Shown here piece by piece: positions 7,633 to 11,767 of a stretch of 11,767 bases of DNA. The translations under genes were made by a program, and so were the position numbers. Under the pieces are notes generated by a model that saw nothing but the letters and a program-made list of their open reading frames with translations, searched no databases and was not told the DNA's origin. The DNA comes from JBBRLA01 sp038231615 (GTDB lineage: Bacteria > Myxococcota_A > Polyangia > Palsa-1104 > JAEUJZ01): positions 1 through 11,767 of the forward strand of contig JBBRLA010000225.1 of NCBI GenBank assembly GCA_038231615.1, given 5' to 3'. How positions within the stretch are numbered: the stretch's first letter is position 1; each line of letters starts with the position of its first letter.

Positions 7633-8337
7633 ATGCGAATTGCAACCGCCGAGTTTCTGAAGAGTGCCTCCGCCCCCGCCTCGTGGCCCGACGAGGGGCC
7701 GCGGGAGATTGCCTTCTGCGGGCGCTCCAACGTGGGCAAGTCCACCCTGCTGAACGCGGTTTTGGGCAGAAAAGGGATGGCGCGGGTGTCGCGCACCCCG
7801 GGGCGGACCCGGCTCATCAATTTCTTCAGCCTGACCGTGGTGCCCGAGGGTACGGACGGCGGGGGCCGCGCCCAGAAGGAGAAGCTGCTCCTGTCCGACC
7901 TGCCCGGCTTCGGCTACGCCAAGGTGTCCAAGGTCGAGCGGTCCACCTGGCGGCCCCTCATCCAAAGCTACCTGGATCGCCGGCAGTCGCTGCGGGCGGT
8001 GGTTTTGCTTTGCGACAGCAGGCGGGCGGCCAAGGCGACCACGGAGCCCGAACTCCTTTTCGACGAGGATGAACTGTGTCGCTGGCTGCTGCACCTGGGG
8101 CGCAAGGTGGTGGTGGTGATGACCAAGGCGGACAAGCTTTCCAAGCACGAGCGCAAACCCGCCGCCGAGGCGCTGCGGCGCCTGCTGGGCAAGTCCCCGG
8201 TGATCTTCTCCTCGCTGACCGGCGAGGGGACCGATGAACTGTGGCGGCGCATCTTCTCGGCGCTGAAGGAACCCGCCGCGGCCACGCTGGATACGGACAC
8301 GAATGCCGGTGCCTCGACTGGCGGGGGCGGCCTCTGA
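7633..8337 (+). CDS. engB: Ribosome-biogenesis GTPase EngB (YihA/YsxC family)
   Basis: 234 residues with all GTPase motifs: G1 GRSNVGKS (30-37), G2 TPGRT (55-59) followed by the family signature LINFF, G3 DLPGFGYAK (89-97), G4 TKAD (164-167), and a G5-like SSLTGEG (193-199). EngB is an essential cytoplasmic GTPase that assists late 50S subunit assembly. Two things depart from a standard EngB. About a dozen Gly-rich residues are inserted between LINFF and DLPGFGYA. A Gly/Thr-rich tail of about 20 residues extends beyond the G domain. ATG 7633 is preferred because IATAEFLKSA is the normal family beginning; an ATG at 7625 is out of frame. AGGA at 7618-7621 is a possible but distant ribosome-binding site. 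It sits between ppiD and the CDF gene with short gaps. Confidence 0.92.
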   Translation: MRIATAEFLKSASAPASWPDEGPREIAFCGRSNVGKSTLLNAVLGRKGMARVSRTPGRTRLINFFSLTVVPEGTDGGGRAQKEKLLLSDLPGFGYAKVSKVERSTWRPLIQSYLDRRQSLRAVVLLCDSRRAAKATTEPELLFDEDELCRWLLHLGRKVVVVMTKADKLSKHERKPAAEALRRLLGKSPVIFSSLTGEGTDELWRRIFSALKEPAAATLDTDTNAGASTGGGGL

Positions 8338-8345
8338 GCGAGCCA

Positions 8346-9305
8346 GTGGAACACAAGGGCGGCGGCCTCCGCGTCGTCCTTGTGGCGCTGGGGATTAACC
8401 TGCTCATCGCCCTGTTCAAGTTCATCACCGCCGCCATCAGCGCCTCCACCGCTATGCTGGCCGAGGCCCTGCACTCCCTGGCCGATACCGGCAACCAGCT
8501 CTTTCTGCTCATCGGCATGCGCCGATCGCAGCGGGCGCCCGATCAGCATCACCCGTTCGGCTACGGCAGCGAGACCTACTTCTGGTCGTTCATGGCCGCC
8601 GGCAGCATCTTCCTCATCGGCTCGGTGGTCAGCATCCGCGAGGGCATCGACCGCCTGTGGAGCATCCACGCCGGCCACGGCGTCCCCCACGGAAGCATCC
8701 GCTGGGCGGTGCTGGTGCTGGTGGTGTCCCTGGGCCTGGAACTTATCTCCTTGCGCTCGGCGATGCACGAGTTCCGCCACTTGACCGCCGGGCGGGGCGT
8801 GCGGCAGGCGCTGAAGGACGTACGGGACCCGACCGTCCTGACCGTCCTGTTCGAAGACCTCGCCGCCCTTTTCGGCCTGCTGGTGGCCCTTTCCGGCGTG
8901 CTCCTTTCCCACTACACCGGACGGCCGGAGTGGGATGCCGGGGCCTCGATCGTGGTGGGCGTGGCGCTGGCGGCGGTGGCCGTCATCCTGGGGCGGGACT
9001 CCAAGGGGCTGCTGCTGGGCAAGGCCGTCCCACCGGAGGACCACGATCGCATCGTGCAGATTGCCGCCTCATCGCCCCACGTGGCCGAAGTGATCCACCT
9101 GCGCACCATCCACATGGGGCCGCAGGACGTGCTCTGCGCCCTGAAGGTGCGCTTCGACCCCGAGCTGAACGTCGGGGCGCTGGAGGCATCGATCAACGAG
9201 ATCGAGATGCGCCTGCGGCACGAGATGCCCAAGCTGCGGCGCATCTACATCGAGCCCGGCTTCGACGAGGAACGTCTGCGGCGCGCGCGCGGCGAGCTGT
9301 ACTGA
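8346..9305 (+). CDS. Cation diffusion facilitator (CDF) metal efflux transporter, SLC30A9/ZnT9-like
   Basis: 319 residues if it starts at GTG 8346, 8 bases after engB; coupled translation is likely. The frame is open further upstream, but that part overlaps engB. TM1 (VVLVALGINLLIALFKFI) is followed by a TM2 metal site, HSLAD (His43, Asp47). The loop HHPFGYGSETYFWSF is typical of CDF proteins. About six membrane segments precede a cytoplasmic C-terminal domain (from about residue 235, with VIHLRTIHMGPQDVLCALKV) that serves dimerisation and metal sensing. CDF proteins export divalent cations (Zn, Co, Fe, Mn) in exchange for protons. TM5 reads DPTVLTVLFEDLAALFG rather than the usual H/D-x-x-x-D of zinc exporters, a pattern seen in the ZnT9-like branch whose specificity is less certain. 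No metalloregulator is adjacent, and its partners are housekeeping genes. Confidence 0.85.
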   Translation: MEHKGGGLRVVLVALGINLLIALFKFITAAISASTAMLAEALHSLADTGNQLFLLIGMRRSQRAPDQHHPFGYGSETYFWSFMAAGSIFLIGSVVSIREGIDRLWSIHAGHGVPHGSIRWAVLVLVVSLGLELISLRSAMHEFRHLTAGRGVRQALKDVRDPTVLTVLFEDLAALFGLLVALSGVLLSHYTGRPEWDAGASIVVGVALAAVAVILGRDSKGLLLGKAVPPEDHDRIVQIAASSPHVAEVIHLRTIHMGPQDVLCALKVRFDPELNVGALEASINEIEMRLRHEMPKLRRIYIEPGFDEERLRRARGELY

Positions 9306-9370
9306 GCCGGTCGTGCCGAAAGCCGCGCGACGCCGCTCTCCGAACCTGCCGGACGTCGACGAGGGCCGAA

Positions 9371-9375
9371 GAAGG
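9371..9375 (+). promoter_or_regulatory. Ribosome-binding site deciding the rimI start
   Basis: GAAGG lies 6 bases before GTG 9382. It favours that start over GTG 9313, which would add 23 Arg-rich residues not expected in RimI. Confidence 0.5.
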
Positions 9376-9381
9376 TCCCCG

Positions 9382-9840
9382 GTGGATGTCATCTCTCTGC
9401 GGCAAGTCCCCGGGGAGATGATGCGGGACATCCTGGTCATCGAGGAGCACTCCTTCCCCCACCCGTGGGGCGCCGAGGTGTTCCTGGACGAGCTTTCGCA
9501 GGACACCGGGTTTCTGGAAGCCCTCTGCCAGCGGCGCGGCAGGCACGTCGCGGCGGTCCTGGGTTTCTGTTGCCTCCGGCGGCTCCACGACGAGATGCAC
9601 ATCCTGAAGATCGCCACTCACCCGGAGGCCCGGCGGCAGGGACACGGGGCGGAGCTTCTGGACCACGCGATCTCGCTGGCGCAGAAAGCAGGCTGTCGCG
9701 CCCTGGTGTTGGAGGTGCGCAAGAGCAACCGCGCCGCAATCAATCTGTACGAGAAGCACGGCTTCCAGCAGGTCGGCGTCCGCAAGGATTACTACGCCGA
9801 CAACGGCGAGGACGCGATGGTGATGACCTGCGCGCTGTAA
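9382..9840 (+). CDS. rimI: Ribosomal protein S18-alanine N-acetyltransferase RimI (GNAT family)
   Basis: 152 residues from GTG 9382, close to the usual RimI length; the alternative GTG 9313 (7 bases after the CDF stop) gives 175. RimI marks are clear: IEEHSFPHPW near the start, HILKIATHPEARRQGHGAEL (residues 73-92, with the acetyl-CoA-binding R/Q-x-x-G-x-G), LVLEVRKSNRAAINLYEKHG (108-127, with the general-base-type Glu111), and the C-terminal RKDYYADNGEDAMVM. RimI transfers acetyl from acetyl-CoA to the N-terminal alanine of ribosomal protein S18 in the cytoplasm; some homologues modify other N-termini. Its usual partner tsaB is not nearby. With engB, it makes this operon partly one of ribosome maturation. 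Confidence 0.9.
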   Translation: MDVISLRQVPGEMMRDILVIEEHSFPHPWGAEVFLDELSQDTGFLEALCQRRGRHVAAVLGFCCLRRLHDEMHILKIATHPEARRQGHGAELLDHAISLAQKAGCRALVLEVRKSNRAAINLYEKHGFQQVGVRKDYYADNGEDAMVMTCAL

Positions 9841-9864
9841 GCCGCCCGCCCGAGAGTGACCCGA

Positions 9865-9894
9865 GCAGAAATTAGCGGCCCGCCGGCTTTCTGC
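9865..9894 (+). other. Hairpin between rimI and the zinc-ribbon gene
   Basis: GCAGAAA (9865-9871) is the exact inverse of TTTCTGC (9888-9894), a 7-bp stem around a 16-base loop. An alternative pairing uses TTAGC (9872-9876) and GCTAA (9893-9897). It lies 25 bases after rimI and ends just before ATG 9899. It could end the rimI transcript, although no T-run follows, or overlap a promoter or operator. Confidence 0.35.
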
Positions 9895-9900
9895 TAACAT
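9872..9900 (+). promoter_or_regulatory. Possible extended -10 promoter of the zinc-ribbon gene
   Basis: TGCTAACAT (9892-9900) has the extended -10 form TG-n-TAACAT. The region 17 bases upstream, TTAGCG (9872-9877), is a poor -35. A start near 9907 would exclude ATG 9899 and fit a leaderless GTG at 9908. Judged by eye only. Confidence 0.25.
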
Positions 9901-10678
9901 GGGGCCTGTGCTGGATCAGCTTCCCGACGAGCCATCGGCCCCACACCAGCGCAGCCTGCTCTCCTGTCCCACCTGCGGCGCTCCCTGCCCACTGGGGTTC
10001 GGCGACACAACCGAGTGTCCCTCCTGTCATGCATCGGTCCCCCTGCTCCGGGAGTTCCTGACCGAACGCGACCGCCGACGCGACCAGGCACGAGAACGAC
10101 TTGCGGGCGACCCGATCCTTTGTCGCGCCCTGGCTGCCCGCAGCCACTGGTGGCGCTCCCCCTTCTTTGTCGCCCCGGTAAGCTTCGTAGCGCCGTTCAT
10201 AGCGGCCATCGGCGGGTACTTCCTCGGCTACCGGCAGGAGCGTTACGGGCAGGCGGGCTTCGTCTGGCTCGGCGGCATCGGCATCATCCACCTGTGGACC
10301 AGCGCCCTTTTGGAAAGCCGCAAGGAGGAACAGCTCCGCGCCCTGCTCTGTGCCAGGCAGCCCGCACAGGAGGGGGGCCCCCCGGTCTGTCGGGTCTGCG
10401 CCGGGCCGCTCTCCGTCCAGGCGGGCGACGAGATTTGCTGCTGCGACCACTGTGGCGCCGACAACCTCCTTGGCCAAAGCCCGGGCGAAATGGACGGGAA
10501 CGACAGCCCGCCCCGCCCGGATCTCTTCGACGGCGAAGCCGCCTTCCGCGAGGTCTACGGCGACGCGGTCAACCAGCGCGCCTCGCGACTGTACCCGCTG
10601 ACCCTTTTTGCCGGCTTCATGATCCTGGCCGTACTCACTTTCTTCGCCGTCGAAGCCCCCCGAGCCAAGCTACCGTAG
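9899..10678 (+). CDS. Unrecognised membrane protein with two zinc ribbons
   Basis: 259 residues from ATG 9899, or 256 from GTG 9908; neither has a good Shine-Dalgarno. I do not recognise the family. Two four-cysteine zinc ribbons are evident: C23-x-x-C26 with C40-x-x-C43 (SCPTCGAPC, then CPSCHA), and C164-x-x-C167 with C182-x-x-C185 (CRVCAG, then CDHCGADNLLG). Between them are two hydrophobic segments, FFVAPVSFVAPFIAAIGGYF (about 85-104) and FVWLGGIGIIHLWTSALL (about 116-133). A third, LTLFAGFMILAVLTFFAV (about 234-251), lies near the end. With an even charge spread I cannot fix the topology. Such zinc-ribbon membrane proteins are common in myxobacteria without assigned function. It precedes the TIR-kinase gene on the same strand with a gap of about 140 bases, so a link is possible but unproven. 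Confidence 0.75.
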   Translation: MGPVLDQLPDEPSAPHQRSLLSCPTCGAPCPLGFGDTTECPSCHASVPLLREFLTERDRRRDQARERLAGDPILCRALAARSHWWRSPFFVAPVSFVAPFIAAIGGYFLGYRQERYGQAGFVWLGGIGIIHLWTSALLESRKEEQLRALLCARQPAQEGGPPVCRVCAGPLSVQAGDEICCCDHCGADNLLGQSPGEMDGNDSPPRPDLFDGEAAFREVYGDAVNQRASRLYPLTLFAGFMILAVLTFFAVEAPRAKLP

Positions 10679-10846
10679 CCCCCCTGGTCCGAACCCCTCG
10701 GCGGCCAAGTGTTCTGCCTCGCGCTCCACGTCGAACAGGAAGCGGGCTACCCCTGCCGAGCGCCGCAGCACCGGGGGATCGATGCCAGCCCCTTTCCGCA
10801 GGGTCTGGGCAGGGATACGATGATCCTCGTCCGTTCGTGTCTTCAT
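10670..10846 (-). CDS. Doubtful 58-residue small ORF opposite the TIR-kinase start
   Basis: On the minus strand ATG (10846-10844) opens 58 codons to TAG (10672-10670). The product begins MKTRTDEDHRIPAQTLRKGA and continues with LRRSAGVARFLFDVEREAEH, soluble and helix-prone. It overlaps the last 9 bases of the zinc-ribbon gene and the first codons of the TIR-kinase frame. No good Shine-Dalgarno is seen, and its codon third positions are less GC-rich than those of the neighbours. The codon-aligned plus frame is open over the same stretch, so this may be a chance antisense ORF. No family is recognised. Confidence 0.2.
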   Translation of the reverse strand: MKTRTDEDHRIPAQTLRKGAGIDPPVLRRSAGVARFLFDVEREAEHLAAEGFGPGGLR

Positions 10847-11767
10847 CGGTTGCGCCGACCCTGATGTCCCTTATCGCGATGAGCTGCTGAATCATCTGGC
10901 GCCCCTGCGACGTCAGGGCCTGCTGGAAGTGTGGCACGAGGCCATGACCCCGCCGGGCAGCGACCAAAAGGCCGAGCGATCCCTGCACATCCGGGAAGCC
11001 GGCGTCCTGGTCCTGCTGGTGAGCGCGGCCTACATGGCATCCGAGCAGGGCTGGACGGATATCACCCGAGCCATGCAGCTCCAGCAGCAGGGCCGGGCGG
11101 GTGTCCTGCCCATCATGATCCACCCGACATCACTGCAAGGCACCCCTCTCGATTCTCTTCAGTTCCTGCCGCGCAATGGGGCCCTCAGCCAGCTCGCCCA
11201 GCGCGACCAGGCATGGATTGACATCGTCCAGGCCATCCACCGCACCTGCCAGGACCTGGCATCGCAGCCCGTCGATTTGCCACCCACCCTGAAGGCCCCG
11301 CCGGAGCCGGTACCCCCGGCGGAGCTGGATGCTGGCACCACCATCGCCGGCAAGTACCGCATCGTCAGCGAGATCGGCCGCGGCGGCATGGGTCGCGTGC
11401 TGCTGGCACAGCGCCTGGACATCGGCGGCAAGGTCGCCATCAAGGTGCTGCTGCCGCTCTTCTCCAGTGACAAGGAGATGGCCGCGCGCTTCTTCAACGA
11501 GGCCCGCGCGGTCAATGAGGTCGGCCATCCCGGCGTGGTCCAGATCTTCGATCACGGCCAGCTCCCCGATGGCTCCACCTATCTGGTGATGGAGTTCCTT
11601 TCAGGCGAGTCCCTGGGGGCCCGCCTGCGTCGCGATCCTGGCGGCATGGCCTCGCAGGCGTCGCTGATCGGCTGCCAGCTCGCCTCGATCCTGGCGGCGG
11701 TGCATGACCGGGGGATTGTCCATCGTGACCTGAAGCCGGACAACGTGGTCATGGTCCGCGACTCCGG
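10820..11767 (+). CDS. TIR domain-Ser/Thr protein kinase fusion, 3' end outside the window, apparent frameshift at the start
   Basis: The frame opens after TGA 10821-10823 and stays open to the right edge (314 codons). The first part is a TIR domain: VRVFIGCADPDVPYRDELLN (beta1 and helix A), then GLLEVWHEAMTPPGSD, then AGVLVLLVSAAYMASEQGW and VLPIMIHP, ending near 11265. A proline-rich linker (about 11266-11334) leads to a Hanks-type kinase: GRGGMGRV glycine loop (11376-11399), VAIK lysine (11442-11444), FFNEARA helix-C glutamate, and HRDLKPDN catalytic loop (11721-11744). The DFG motif, activation loop and anything C-terminal lie outside. No ATG, GTG or TTG precedes the first TIR strand in this frame. 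ATG 10820 with AGGGA at 10811-10815 is the natural start but is one base out of phase. Kinase motifs seen are intact; the TIR domain may be catalytically inactive. Role inferred: signalling or immunity. Confidence 0.8.

Noticed and set aside
5979..7820. Minus-strand open frame of 613 codons opposite ppiD
   Set aside because: It is the longest frame there but is Leu/Gly/Arg-rich with no motif. The plus-strand PpiD domains and Shine-Dalgarno are clear.
10015..10890. Plus-strand frame of 291 codons across the end of the zinc-ribbon gene and the gap
   Set aside because: Arg/Pro-rich shadow. The zinc ribbons and membrane segments are in the other frame, and the TIR signature lies in a third.

Overview
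The window is uniformly GC-rich, with G/C-ending codons throughout. It carries myxobacterial-type gene families: a Uma2-like C-terminus, a Cys-rich beta-helix lipoprotein, a TPR lipoprotein, and a Hanks-type kinase fused to a sensor domain. This suggests a deltaproteobacterium in the broad sense (Myxococcota or a relative). The call rests on family content only, with no phylogenetic test. Every convincing gene is on the + strand.

Region 1 (1-421) is the end of a probable Uma2-family gene, followed by about 270 bases without an intact gene. That gap holds, on the minus strand, a short fragment resembling the N-terminal part of a RelE/ParE toxin. Region 2 (422-5835) is a three-gene envelope cluster with short gaps: a FadL/OmpP1-type outer-membrane barrel, a Cys-rich lipoprotein with a parallel beta-helix, and a large TPR lipoprotein ending in a charged tandem repeat.

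Region 3 (5955-9840) looks like one operon with gaps of about 8-13 bases, or up to 76 for the last start. It encodes a PpiD-type periplasmic folding factor, the ribosome-assembly GTPase EngB, a cation diffusion facilitator transporter and RimI, the S18 acetyltransferase. A candidate sigma70-like promoter and a clear Shine-Dalgarno precede it.

Region 4 (9899-11767) is the accessory-looking end. It has an unrecognised membrane protein with two zinc ribbons, a short stretch with only a doubtful minus-strand small ORF, and then a TIR domain joined through a proline-rich linker to a Ser/Thr protein kinase domain that runs off the window. The TIR-kinase protein is the most unusual item. It has no usable start codon in its own frame: the best ATG and ribosome-binding site are one base out of phase. 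Its TIR domain also seems to lack the glutamate expected of NAD-cleaving TIR enzymes.

Three genes without a good Shine-Dalgarno (422, 3415, 9899/9908) have a TAnnnT hexamer about 7-8 bases before a plausible start, which hints at leaderless transcription. All functional statements rest on motifs read by eye; no database search was possible.
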